64,000 bases of DNA. It comes from Bacillaceae bacterium JMAK1. GTDB lineage: Bacteria; Bacillota; Bacilli; Bacillales; Marinococcaceae. Positions 1 through 6,991 of the stretch are shown here, piece after piece. The notes beneath the pieces were generated by a model, which saw nothing but the letters and a program-made list of their open reading frames with translations, did no database searches and was not told the origin of the DNA. Positions within the stretch are counted from its first letter, which is position 1. Every line of letters begins with the position of its first letter. The translations under genes were made by a program, and so were the position numbers. The stretch spans positions 452,824 to 516,823 of the forward strand of contig JIBW01000007.1 in NCBI GenBank assembly GCA_012970285.1, read 5' to 3'.

Positions 1-1
1 A

Positions 2-529
2 ACTTCAATGTATGGCGTAAGTAAAGTAGCGAGTGAATTGCTATGTGATTATTACTATACGAAGTACGGGCTTGATACACGTGGTCTGCGTTTTCCTGGG
101 CTGATCTCTTATTTAACACCACCAGGTGGCGGAACGACAGATTATGCTGTAGACATTTATTACAAAGCTGTTGAAGAATCAAGCTATACGTCGTTCTTGA
201 GTGCGGGAACATACTTGGATATGATGTATATGCCAGATGCCATTCAAGCGACGGTAGATTTGCTTGAAGCGGATCCAAGCCGATTAAAGAATCGCAATGC
301 GTACAATGTAACAGCGATGAGTATTGAACCGGAAATGATCGCTGCTGAAATTAAAAAGCATATTCCAGACTTTACGTTAACGTATGATGTTGATCCAGTT
401 CGTCAAGGGATTGCTGATAGTTGGCCAGATGCCATTGATCCAACAGCAGCTAAAGAAGAATTCGGATTCTCACCTTCATATGATTTAGAAAAGATGACGA
501 AAGATATGCTTGAGAAAGTTCAAAAGTAA
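2..529 (+). CDS. NAD-dependent epimerase-type L-threonine 3-dehydrogenase, 3' part
   Basis: The reading frame is open through the left edge of the window, so the gene is 5'-truncated; the first in-frame ATG at position 8 is internal, not a start. The visible part opens with the catalytic YxxxK motif of short-chain/epimerase enzymes (YGVSK), which normally sits near residue 140 of a protein of about 310 residues. It continues with [16 protein letters not shown] and a C-terminal [13 protein letters not shown] segment followed by [13 protein letters not shown], the pattern of epimerase-type L-threonine dehydrogenases that oxidise threonine to 2-amino-3-ketobutyrate. A threonine route to glycine via a KBL partner is expected, but the upstream neighbour is outside the window. 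The Rossmann glycine motif is missing only because of the window edge. Confidence 0.85.
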   Translation, partial: TSMYGVSKVASELLCDYYYTKYGLDTRGLRFPGLISYLTPPGGGTTDYAVDIYYKAVEESSYTSFLSAGTYLDMMYMPDAIQATVDLLEADPSRLKNRNAYNVTAMSIEPEMIAAEIKKHIPDFTLTYDVDPVRQGIADSWPDAIDPTAAKEEFGFSPSYDLEKMTKDMLEKVQK

Positions 530-530
530 T

Positions 531-580
531 AAAAAAAACCGTAAGTGAGAGCCAACGCTCGTTTCTCACTTACGGTTTTT
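531..580. terminator. Bidirectional hairpin terminator
   Basis: A 12-bp perfect stem (539-550 with 564-575) is flanked by A8 on the left and T5 on the right, so it can end transcripts from both convergent genes. The stop codon of the minus-strand gene (570-572) lies inside the right arm. Confidence 0.9.
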
Positions 581-1232
581 CATTGTGTTCAATTACTTCA
601 TAGCCGTTATTATAGACATCGACAAAAGAAATAACTTCTTCAACGTACCAATCGGCACGGTTGTATGCAAACAACGCTTCTTCAAGATCACCATCATCTG
701 CACCGTTAGACGATAAATATCTTGCTGCTGCAAAAATTGCATCTTCATGGTTCCAAGGGTCAGCGACGCCTTTTTCACGCACGTCCATTCCGTATCCACC
801 ATGTTCATCAATAAGGTCTGGATCGGTTAGTTCTTCATTTGGGATCGCTCCTGCACCATTGCCTTCACACGTTGGGTGGCTCCAGCCAAACCAAGTGCAA
901 GGCATAAATTGCATCGGACCTTCAGCTCCAGCTGGTGAAACCATTGGATCCATCGTTGAAAATCGTGTTTCTACACGGTGGACGGCAGCAAGAAGTTCCC
1001 AAGGGATATCGTATTCATCTGCAGCTTCTTGATAGATAGGCATATATTCAGCCGGAATTTCATTGTTTGCAATCCCTGACAATCGTCCATTTAAAAGCTT
1101 GTCCAATTCATTTTCAGTAAACATAGAGCTAATGAGATAAAACGCTCCAATGCCGATTGCGGCAATGAAAACAACACTTGCGAACAAGCAACCAAATAAT
1201 CTTCGTTTCTTTTTGTTTTTGGCTTTCCCCAT
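570..1232 (-). CDS. Membrane-anchored lytic transglycosylase (SLT domain)
   Basis: A short basic N-terminus (KNKKKRR) is followed by one membrane anchor (about residues 12-35) and an extracytoplasmic SLT-type lysozyme-like domain (about 65-190). The catalytic glutamate is E88 in VHRVETRF. The family motif SPAGAEGPMQFMPCTW and a late AYNRADWYVEEV segment are both present. The protein should cleave peptidoglycan glycan strands to 1,6-anhydro ends, outside the membrane. The domain resembles the N-terminal half of CwlT-type hydrolases, but no NlpC/P60 domain follows. The start chosen is ATG at 1232 behind GAGGGAT; an upstream in-frame GTG at 1271 lacks a ribosome site. It stands alone between convergent genes. 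Confidence 0.85.
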   Translation of the reverse strand: MGKAKNKKKRRLFGCLFASVVFIAAIGIGAFYLISSMFTENELDKLLNGRLSGIANNEIPAEYMPIYQEAADEYDIPWELLAAVHRVETRFSTMDPMVSPAGAEGPMQFMPCTWFGWSHPTCEGNGAGAIPNEELTDPDLIDEHGGYGMDVREKGVADPWNHEDAIFAAARYLSSNGADDGDLEEALFAYNRADWYVEEVISFVDVYNNGYEVIEHNEKP

Positions 1233-1315
1233 GTTATTAATCCCTCGCTTGCCTAACCATTTCGATGTCACTCATCCATCATAGCGTTAAAGTGAGAAGT
1301 TTGTCTATCGTTAGA

Positions 1316-1714
1316 TTATTCACCAGTAACTTCCACTTCATGAACAGGCATCGAATGCATTCCGCGAGCGGTAACGTGAGGCTGAATATAATAGATAGTA
1401 TCCTTTTCTTGAAATGCGAGTTCGGCTTCATAAATGCCTTCAGAGCTGTGTTCAGCTGGAATCATCGCACTGTTTTCTTTGTGTCCTTCTGTCCAAACTT
1501 CAATAACCACTTCATTTGCATCTTCAACAGGTTCATCTTCTTGCGTCACTTCAACTTGTAGCGTCCACTCTTCATCTAGTGTTGCGCTCGTATCATTTAG
1601 AACCTCGACGTTTATTGGCTCTGTTGAGAGCGTTAACTCTTGTTCTTCTTGATTTGAATTGCAAGCAGAAAGTAAGAAGCAAGCGCCAATGAAAATGAGC
1701 ATACGATGCTTCAT
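1316..1714 (-). CDS. YtkA-like lipoprotein (FixH/YtkA family)
   Basis: This 132-residue secreted lipoprotein has a signal peptide ending in the lipobox LLSAC, with C18 as the lipidated residue. The body is a small beta-sandwich with the YtkA-like pattern: a Glu-rich strand region, a WTEGHKENSAMIPAEH loop, then EGIYEAELAF and a C-terminal HVTARGMHSMPVHEV. The His/Met content is typical of this family, whose members are often linked to copper or respiratory-oxidase maturation. No oxidase or copper gene is nearby, so the role here is undefined. It is a single gene with its own start; the downstream gene on the same strand begins 83 bp further on. Confidence 0.75.
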   Translation of the reverse strand: MKHRMLIFIGACFLLSACNSNQEEQELTLSTEPINVEVLNDTSATLDEEWTLQVEVTQEDEPVEDANEVVIEVWTEGHKENSAMIPAEHSSEGIYEAELAFQEKDTIYYIQPHVTARGMHSMPVHEVEVTGE

Positions 1715-1894
1715 AACATCACCTCATCGTTATCATATCTTATGATGTTCTAAAAAGAAAACCTAGGATGATAACGTTCAACAGACCGTCAATATTCAAG
1801 GGGGATGAACGTTTCAATGATTGGTCCGTCATTGTAATAAATATCGTTTCGAATTATGGAATTACTTCTATTATTTCGATTTATGGAGATGTGT

Positions 1895-1920
1895 GTTTAC
1901 TTAGTAGTCTTGTCGGGTAG
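1895..1920 (+). promoter_or_regulatory. Candidate sigma-B promoter of the general stress gene
   Basis: GTTTAC (1895-1900), a 14-bp spacer and GGGTAG (1915-1920) match the sigma-B consensus GTTTAA-N12-15-GGGTAT at 10 of 12 positions. It sits 25 bp before the ATG at 1946, giving a very short leader with the Shine-Dalgarno AAGGAGATGA. Confidence 0.7.
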
Positions 1921-1945
1921 TTTTACTAGTAAGGAGATGATAGCA

Positions 1946-2290
1946 ATGGCAGCACCAGTATTTAAAGAATTTATGAATGACGATGAAGCAGTAAAAGCAG
2001 TTAACGAATTAAAGACTAAAGTAGATGAAGATAACATTTATATTTTGACACATGATGATGATCATACGAAGCGCGTTGCAAACCGTGCCGATGCAAATAC
2101 GGTTGGCGCAAGTGAAACAGGACTTACGACATCCGTAAAGAACGTTTTCCGCAAAAAAGGCGATGAACTTCGTGCGAAGTTTGAAGAGCTTGGCTTTTCG
2201 GAAACTGAGTCGAACAACCTTGAGTCAGAACTTGATAAAGGTGCCGTTATCGTCGTTGTGAAAGATGCCCCAGCTGGAATTACTCTTTAA
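1946..2290 (+). CDS. General stress protein of the YflT/GSP17M family
   Basis: This 114-residue cytoplasmic protein carries the heat-induced stress protein YflT domain. It opens with a short alpha/beta unit (VFKEFMNDDEAVKAVNELK), then VDEDNIYILTHDDDHTKRVANRADANTVG, and ends with DKGAVIVVVKDAPAG. The family is sigma-B controlled in B. subtilis but its biochemical role is unknown. The frame is open from 1856, but the start is placed at ATG 1946 because a strong Shine-Dalgarno (1931-1940) precedes it and a sigma-B-type promoter lies inside the apparent 5' extension. This predicts induction by salt, ethanol, heat or entry into stationary phase. Confidence 0.85.
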   Translation: MAAPVFKEFMNDDEAVKAVNELKTKVDEDNIYILTHDDDHTKRVANRADANTVGASETGLTTSVKNVFRKKGDELRAKFEELGFSETESNNLESELDKGAVIVVVKDAPAGITL

Positions 2291-2293
2291 CAT

Positions 2294-2337
2294 AAAAATC
2301 CCCTAATCGCTTATTTACAGCGATTAGGGGATTTTTT
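2294..2337 (+). terminator. Rho-independent terminator
   Basis: A 17-bp near-perfect stem (2294-2310 with 2320-2336) is followed by a T-run. It ends the stress gene and overlaps by three bases the stop codon of the convergent yvrJ-like gene, so it probably serves both. Confidence 0.9.
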
Positions 2338-2458
2338 AGGTTGCTTTACAAACCGCATTAATGAGCAAGTCTAGCTTTTTTTCCATGCGATGTAGCAAAT
2401 AAAAAGCAACAACTGCCGCAAATCCATGGTTGAAAACAAGCGTTAACCATTCTTCCAT
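2336..2458 (-). CDS. YvrJ family small membrane protein
   Basis: A 40-codon gene starts at ATG 2458 behind GAAAGGACG. The product begins MEEWLTLVFNHGFAAVVAFYLLHRM, a single hydrophobic helix, followed by a short amphipathic tail (EKKLDLLINAV). This is the layout of the YvrJ family. It is the last gene of a three-gene set with DUF2922 and DUF1659 proteins, a combination repeated in many Bacillaceae; its function is unknown. In B. subtilis yvrJ lies next to regulatory genes, but here the context is only the DUF1659/DUF2922 pair. Confidence 0.75.
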   Translation of the reverse strand: MEEWLTLVFNHGFAAVVAFYLLHRMEKKLDLLINAVCKAT

Positions 2459-2472
2459 AAGAACGTCCTTTC

Positions 2473-2703
2473 TTATGACTGTTGCTCAGGTTCGAATAGT
2501 GTTTCAACAGTTCTCGTTACATATCTTGCATCGACAACGGTCATTAGATCCCCGCCAGATGAAGTGAATACGTCCGCTTGAATAAGTTCATTCATACTCA
2601 TTTCAACATCTTCTGCTGTAATGGTTGGAGACGGATCTGGAACAGCGATCGTCGTAATTCTGTCTTCTTGATTTCGAAAGCGCAATTCTAAAACAGTAGC
2701 CAT
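2473..2703 (-). CDS. DUF2922 family protein
   Basis: This 76-residue cytoplasmic protein starts MATVLELRF and contains ITTIAVPDPSPTITAEDV and a C-terminal GDLMTVVDARYVTRTVETL, the DUF2922 pattern. It lies 15 bp after the DUF1659 gene and 14 bp before yvrJ, and the three genes are surely co-transcribed. ATG at 2703 is preferred over the adjacent TTG at 2706 because GGAGGGG would be too close to the TTG. No biochemical role is known for the family. Confidence 0.8.
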   Translation of the reverse strand: MATVLELRFRNQEDRITTIAVPDPSPTITAEDVEMSMNELIQADVFTSSGGDLMTVVDARYVTRTVETLFEPEQQS

Positions 2704-2718
2704 CAATACCCCTCCTTA

Positions 2719-2940
2719 TTACATGTTTTCTAATTGAAGTAAGTCATAATCATTTCGACGGATGGCACTGCGAAGTGGAAAGTCACTTAAGTTCGCAATG
2801 GCCAACACTGAAGCGTAGACACGCTCATCTGTTGTAGTTGACTTGATGTTTTGAAATCGACGGTTTAGGAAGACGTCATTCCCCTCAAGATCGTACCCTT
2901 GCAAGAAACTGAGTTCGACAACTGTGTTTCCTGGTTGCAT
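2719..2940 (-). CDS. DUF1659 family protein
   Basis: This 73-residue protein contains NTVVELSFLQGYDLEGNDVF and ends with SDFPLRSAIRRNDYDLLQ, typical of DUF1659. The start at ATG 2940 follows a near-perfect Shine-Dalgarno (AAAGGAGGTGATCC), so the longer open frame back to 3078 is rejected. It heads the DUF1659-DUF2922-yvrJ operon. The function of the set is unknown. Confidence 0.8.
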   Translation of the reverse strand: MQPGNTVVELSFLQGYDLEGNDVFLNRRFQNIKSTTTDERVYASVLAIANLSDFPLRSAIRRNDYDLLQLENM

Positions 2941-3060
2941 CGGATCACCTCCTTTCATTAGATAAGTCTTGGACAAATCAAAAAAAGGGGAGGCAGAATT
3001 ATAGTTTTTTTGAAAAAACTTCATTATGATAAAGGGTAGAGAAGAAAAGGGGAGTGACAG

Positions 3061-3987
3061 GTGGGGAATCAACAACAAGTTCTATTTGGGGTCATTGCTT
3101 CATTATTGGCATACTTTATTTGGGGGTTATTGCCACTCTATTGGAAGTTAACAGAAGAGGTTGGGGCACTTGAAACACTGGCACACCGTGTTGTTTGGGC
3201 TTTGTTATTTATGCTCATTTTATTACTCGTAACAAGACAGCTACAAGCAACATTTAAAGAGATTCGCTTGATTTTCAAAAAACGAAAAACTGCAATCGCC
3301 ATCACAGCTGCTGCTGTATTTATATCGATTAATTGGTTCGTTTTTATTTTTGCGGTTAATAGTGATCGTGTTATTGAGGCAAGCCTAGGTTACTACATAA
3401 ATCCTTTAATGAACGTTTTGCTTGCGACTGTATTTCTGAAGGAAAAGTTGTCACGAAATGAAGTGATCGCAGTCGCTTTTGCTTTTGTTGGAGTTGTTAT
3501 TATGACCGTTTATTATGGCTATTTTCCTTGGGCTGCGTTTGTGTTGGCACTTAGCTTCTGTATTTATGGATTAATTAAAAAGCTCGTTCCGATCGGTGTG
3601 TTAACGGGTTTGACGATTGAAACATTGCTCGTCGCTCCATTTGCATTCATATATTTGTTCTATGTGTATACATTTGGTGAAAGTACGGTTTCAGTCATGC
3701 ACTCACCAACACTCACGTTAATTTTACTCGGTTCAGGCATTGCGACAGCGTTGCCATTGCTTTTATTTGCGTATGGTGCGAAACGTATCACATTTTCCGT
3801 AATAGGGATTTTACAATACGTTGCCCCAACTCTGATGCTCATCATGGGGGTATTCATTTTTCAGGAGCCGTTTAGCGGTGTTCAATTCATATCGTTTCTC
3901 ATGATTTGGCTCGGTTTGCTCATTTTTACGACAAGTCGTATGCAGTCGACGTTACGCCTTCGTAAACAACATGCAGAAAGTTTATAG
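3061..3987 (+). CDS. rarD: RarD-type EamA family transporter
   Basis: This 308-residue inner-membrane protein has ten predicted helices. Two EamA repeats (about 8-145 and 150-295) are visible. RarD hallmarks include FIWGLLPLYWKL near the start, ETLAHRVVWALLFM, SINWFVFIFAVNSDRVIEASLGYYINPLMNVLL and GILQYVAPTLMLIMGVF. The start is GTG at 3061 behind AAAGGGGAGTG. RarD proteins belong to the drug/metabolite transporter superfamily; the substrate is not established, though chloramphenicol-linked naming persists. It is divergent from the DUF1659 operon and ends at a strong terminator. Confidence 0.9.
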   Translation: MGNQQQVLFGVIASLLAYFIWGLLPLYWKLTEEVGALETLAHRVVWALLFMLILLLVTRQLQATFKEIRLIFKKRKTAIAITAAAVFISINWFVFIFAVNSDRVIEASLGYYINPLMNVLLATVFLKEKLSRNEVIAVAFAFVGVVIMTVYYGYFPWAAFVLALSFCIYGLIKKLVPIGVLTGLTIETLLVAPFAFIYLFYVYTFGESTVSVMHSPTLTLILLGSGIATALPLLLFAYGAKRITFSVIGILQYVAPTLMLIMGVFIFQEPFSGVQFISFLMIWLGLLIFTTSRMQSTLRLRKQHAESL

Positions 3988-3991
3988 CAAC

Positions 3992-4025
3992 AAAAAACGG
4001 AAGAGTACTGTACTCTTCCGTTTTA
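3992..4025 (+). terminator. Bidirectional hairpin terminator
   Basis: A 10-bp GC-containing stem (3998-4007 with 4011-4020) has a 3-base loop, with A6 before and T4 after. It separates rarD from the convergent small gene that ends at 4030. Confidence 0.9.
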
Positions 4026-4029
4026 TTAT

Positions 4030-4281
4030 TTAGCTTGTCTTTTGGCGAGCTGCTTGTCGGTCAAATGAAATTTGAAAATCGGGGGAGCTACTGTGGCCCT
4101 GGAACTTGCGTCGTGCAGCTTTTAGCTCTGCTTCTAAAGCATTGAAAATACGGTCGAGATGTTCCTCAGAGTAATCATAATTATTCCGGTTTGATAAATT
4201 TCCGATTAAACGGATTTTCTTTACAGTCTCTTCGGTACGTCTTTTCGCAATGCGTTCGAATTTGGAGAGTTTGTCTTCCAT
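4030..4281 (-). CDS. Conserved small basic protein of unknown function
   Basis: An 83-residue, Lys/Arg-rich, helical cytoplasmic protein. A central stretch, KKIRLIGNLSNRNNYDYSEEHLDRIF, looks conserved and is familiar from hypothetical proteins of other Bacillaceae, but I cannot assign a function. The basic N-terminus (SKFERIAKRRTEETVKKIR) could contact nucleic acid, which is only inference. A ribosome site (AAAGGGGT) precedes ATG 4281. It stands alone. Confidence 0.6.
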   Translation of the reverse strand: MEDKLSKFERIAKRRTEETVKKIRLIGNLSNRNNYDYSEEHLDRIFNALEAELKAARRKFQGHSSSPDFQISFDRQAARQKTS

Positions 4282-4410
4282 GGGCTTGTACCCCTTTCAA
4301 TATCGTTTCCTTAATTCTAAATAATTCACAGGTAGAAATAAATTATAATTTGTAACTAATAATATGAATTTTTAATGTTTTTTTGTCGAATTCATGTAGA
4401 TTTTACCGAT

Positions 4411-5043
4411 TTAACTAGTAAATGAAAGTAATTGGGTAAAAAGATCTAATGAAAAATAAAATAAAACGAGTGCACAACCGAACATAACGATCCGCATCAT
4501 TTGTTCGTTAATCAGGTGTCTAGAAAAGTGAACGGTGAATGCAATGTTTAAATTCCAAAGAATCACACCCGTAATGATCAAACCGCTATAAAAAATCGCT
4601 TGAACTAATGTCGTATCATTCATAAGTGTTGTTAATGTTGAACCGAAAATGCCAAACCAAAATACAAAATTTAATGGATTAAAAATGGCGATTGCAAAAC
4701 CTGTCCAATACGAAGAGCCAGATGCTGTACTTGTCTGTAGTTGTTGAAGTACATTTCCTCTAAATACGGCGAGTAACGTAGTTATTGATAAGTAGACGAG
4801 TAGCGACCCTCCAATCATGATAATGATCGCTTGAACGATTGGTAGTTCAATGAAATGAGAAAGTCCGAAGAAAATAATAGCGAGAAAAATCAGGTCAGCG
4901 GTCATTGCGCCTAAGCCTACGAGCCATGAAGGGAAAAAACCACCACTTATGCCTCGCTTAATCATTTCAATGTTAACAGGTCCAACAGGTGCGGCAAGAC
5001 TGACACCGAGTATAAGCATTTTAAACACAATTAATACATCCAT
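4411..5043 (-). CDS. LysE/RhtB family amino-acid exporter
   Basis: This 210-residue membrane protein has about six helices. The N-terminal signature SLAAPVGPVNIEMIKRGISG and the mid-protein NPLNFVFWFGIFG are diagnostic of LysE-type translocators, which export amino acids or derivatives. The substrate cannot be told from sequence. It is divergent from the N-oxygenase-cupin gene, with only about 100 bp between them; the spacing would allow a functional link with that gene, but this is speculation. Confidence 0.85.
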   Translation of the reverse strand: MDVLIVFKMLILGVSLAAPVGPVNIEMIKRGISGGFFPSWLVGLGAMTADLIFLAIIFFGLSHFIELPIVQAIIIMIGGSLLVYLSITTLLAVFRGNVLQQLQTSTASGSSYWTGFAIAIFNPLNFVFWFGIFGSTLTTLMNDTTLVQAIFYSGLIITGVILWNLNIAFTVHFSRHLINEQMMRIVMFGCALVLFYFSLDLFTQLLSFTS

Positions 5044-5151
5044 CGTTTGTCCACCTCATTGCACTATATGTTTTGAGAACTTGTCTATACATAAATGCAT
5101 AAAATCATCGTACATATATATCATTGTCTGCACGTGAGAGGAGGACTTGGC

Positions 5152-6195
5152 ATTCGTCTTGAATTACTCGAAGATGTTGAGCGCTATTATGAGAACATTT
5201 TTACAGGTCAAGATGATTGGGCAAAGAACCAATTCCGGAAATTTTGTTATGACCTATTAAGTGAAACGGAACCATTTCCGTGTGTACTCGGAGTTCAAGG
5301 TTTAAAGATGGGTGAGCTAGAATTCGCGTTTGTGTCAAAATCAGATCAAAACTATAAGAATTTAGCGGTTGAGCTCATGAAGTATGCGAGAACGAGCCGT
5401 ACGTATGGTCGGAATACATCGTTTGTTGCTTTTTTTGAGCCAGATGTAAACGTTGATCCTTTGGAGCAGTATGAAGAGCGCTTTTGGGACGTACTGAATC
5501 AGCTTCATCGTTTTGACAATCAACCTTGGCCAAAAGACATACCGAAGCATCCAGATGATGCTCTGTGGGAATTTTCTTTCATGGGTGAACCGATGTTTGT
5601 TGTCTGCAACACACCAGCTCACCAGAAGCGGAAAAGTCGACGCGCAAACACATTTATGATTACGTTTCAACCGCGCTGGGTTTTTGAAGACATTAACGGC
5701 AATACGAAGAGGGGACGCCATATCCAAGACATCGTAAGAAGTCATTTACAGTCATATGATGATGTTCCACCTCATCCATCATTAAAATGGTATGGCGAAA
5801 AAGGATCGCACGAGTGGAAGCAATATTTTTTGTACGATCATAATGAGTCGGTTGAAATGAAATGTCCGTTTCACATGAAAGGAGAAGAACAGATGGAAAC
5901 TAAGATTCAGCAGAATTTCGGTGGAAGAATGCCTCAAGTAATTGAAGAATTGTTACCTAAAGGAAAAACTGGAAGTGTCGAGGTGCAACGAGATTTACCG
6001 TATAAAGCACATAAACAACACACCCATCCTAACGATGAAGTGTTGCACATTGTTGCTGGTTCATTGACATTTACAGTTGATGATGTTGAGTATGAATGCC
6101 GTGAAGGAGACCGAATTTCTTTACAAAAAAACTCATTGCATAGTTCGATTGCGGGACCGGATGGGTGTACGTATGTTATATCTGTTTTAGATTAA
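5152..6195 (+). CDS. YqcI/YcgG-type heme N-oxygenase-like domain fused to a cupin
   Basis: A two-domain protein. Residues about 25-260 (numbered from ATG 5095) match the YqcI/YcgG family: PFPCVLGVQGLKMGELEFAFV, SFVAFFEPD, and PKHPDDALWEFSF followed by EPMFVVCNTPAHQKRKSRRA. Relatives in this family, such as GntA and DcsA, are heme-dependent N-hydroxylases of guanidino groups. After a linker, residues 295-366 form a cupin with complete metal ligands: H309, H311 and E315 in HTHPNDEVLHIVAG, plus H349. B. subtilis YqcI and YcgG lack the cupin. Start choice is unusual: AGAGGAGGA (5137-5145) points to an ATT codon at 5152. The in-frame GTG at 5134 and ATG at 5095 lack ribosome sites. It is monocistronic. 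Confidence 0.7.
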   Translation: MRLELLEDVERYYENIFTGQDDWAKNQFRKFCYDLLSETEPFPCVLGVQGLKMGELEFAFVSKSDQNYKNLAVELMKYARTSRTYGRNTSFVAFFEPDVNVDPLEQYEERFWDVLNQLHRFDNQPWPKDIPKHPDDALWEFSFMGEPMFVVCNTPAHQKRKSRRANTFMITFQPRWVFEDINGNTKRGRHIQDIVRSHLQSYDDVPPHPSLKWYGEKGSHEWKQYFLYDHNESVEMKCPFHMKGEEQMETKIQQNFGGRMPQVIEELLPKGKTGSVEVQRDLPYKAHKQHTHPNDEVLHIVAGSLTFTVDDVEYECREGDRISLQKNSLHSSIAGPDGCTYVISVLD

Positions 6196-6258
6196 CAAAA
6201 CTTTTCAGCATGAATGTTCGTCTTCTCATTCATACTACGGATGGGAGGAGAGGATTCT

Positions 6259-6885
6259 ATGCAACAACAACCATCAAATCAAAACCAAGCTCAAGCTGGA
6301 AGTGCCAATATGAACCATGGTGGTCATGAGCTATTTGATGCCCACGAAATGTTGGCTACGACTGTGAATGTATTGGACCAATTTATGATTTTTAGGCCGT
6401 ATGTGAAAGACCAGCAGTTGCTATCGATCTTGGATCATCAATACGGGTATATAACGACCCAGTATAATCGTATGGTAGAAGCATTTTCTACCGGTCAGAA
6501 ACCAACAACGTCTATTGGACCGTATGAGATGGAAGCGTCAACGAACGTGACGTATGGCATTACACCGAGCCAACCCAAAAAACCAAACGCTAACCTTTCT
6601 GAAGTGAAAGAAACGGGGATCTCCGCTCATATGCTCGGTTTAATTAAATCGACGTCTTCGTTGTTTGCGATGGCAGCACCTGAAGTGACTCACCCTGTAT
6701 TTCGACGTGTCATTGCTGACTGCATCCCTGATTGGATTGAGATGGCGTATGAAATCTTCTTGTACCAAAATAAGCACGGCTATTATCAAGTGCCGAAACT
6801 CCAGCAATCAGATATGACGGCTATGTTAAATAGTTTCACGACGAGCTCAACGAATATAAAAACGAGCACAACACACTTACATTAA
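6259..6885 (+). CDS. CotF-family spore coat protein
   Basis: This 208-residue protein has a Gln/Asn-rich N-terminal tail (QQQPSNQNQAQAG) and a helical-bundle body: HELFDAHEMLATTVNVLDQFMIF, then MLGLIKSTSSLFAMAAPEVTHPVFRRVIADC. This is the ferritin-like coat-protein CotF fold. It ends in a Ser/Thr-rich tail. ATG 6259 follows GGGAGGAGAGG; the upstream in-frame ATG at 6214 has no ribosome site. The expected location is the forespore surface. Its neighbour is the N-oxygenase-cupin gene 63 bp upstream; any transcriptional link is uncertain. Confidence 0.8.
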   Translation: MQQQPSNQNQAQAGSANMNHGGHELFDAHEMLATTVNVLDQFMIFRPYVKDQQLLSILDHQYGYITTQYNRMVEAFSTGQKPTTSIGPYEMEASTNVTYGITPSQPKKPNANLSEVKETGISAHMLGLIKSTSSLFAMAAPEVTHPVFRRVIADCIPDWIEMAYEIFLYQNKHGYYQVPKLQQSDMTAMLNSFTTSSTNIKTSTTHLH

Positions 6886-6919
6886 CGCACTGGGGGACAG
6901 TCCCCCGATGCGTTAATGT
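6880..6919. repeat. Long imperfect inverted repeat with GGGGGAC/GTCCCCC core
   Basis: Two stacked perfect arms, 6880-6889 with 6910-6919 and 6890-6898 with 6900-6908, make a nearly perfect 20-bp hairpin around one central base. There is no T-run. Palindromes with this GGGGGAC core recur between genes in Bacillaceae. It overlaps the coat gene's stop codon. Confidence 0.7.
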
Positions 6920-6935
6920 GATAAAGCTTATGAGC

Positions 6936-6981
6936 CGAAACAAACGCCTGTTGATCATAGTGTCAACAGGCGTTTGTTTCG
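6936..6981. terminator. Long stem-loop between convergent genes
   Basis: A 19-bp perfect stem (6936-6954 with 6963-6981) has an 8-base loop. It lies immediately after the arsA-like gene on the minus strand. The uridine tract is weak, so it may end transcription or simply protect mRNA 3' ends. Confidence 0.6.
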
Positions 6982-6991
6982 TGTTCAATTC

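Noticed and set aside
1856..1945. 30-residue hydrophobic N-terminal extension of the YflT-like protein
   Set aside because: The stretch contains a sigma-B-type promoter and the ribosome site of the ATG at 1946.
6259..6885. Sigma-G or sigma-K promoter upstream of the CotF-like gene
   Set aside because: A CATACTA element is present, but no matching -35 lies at the proper distance for either factor.
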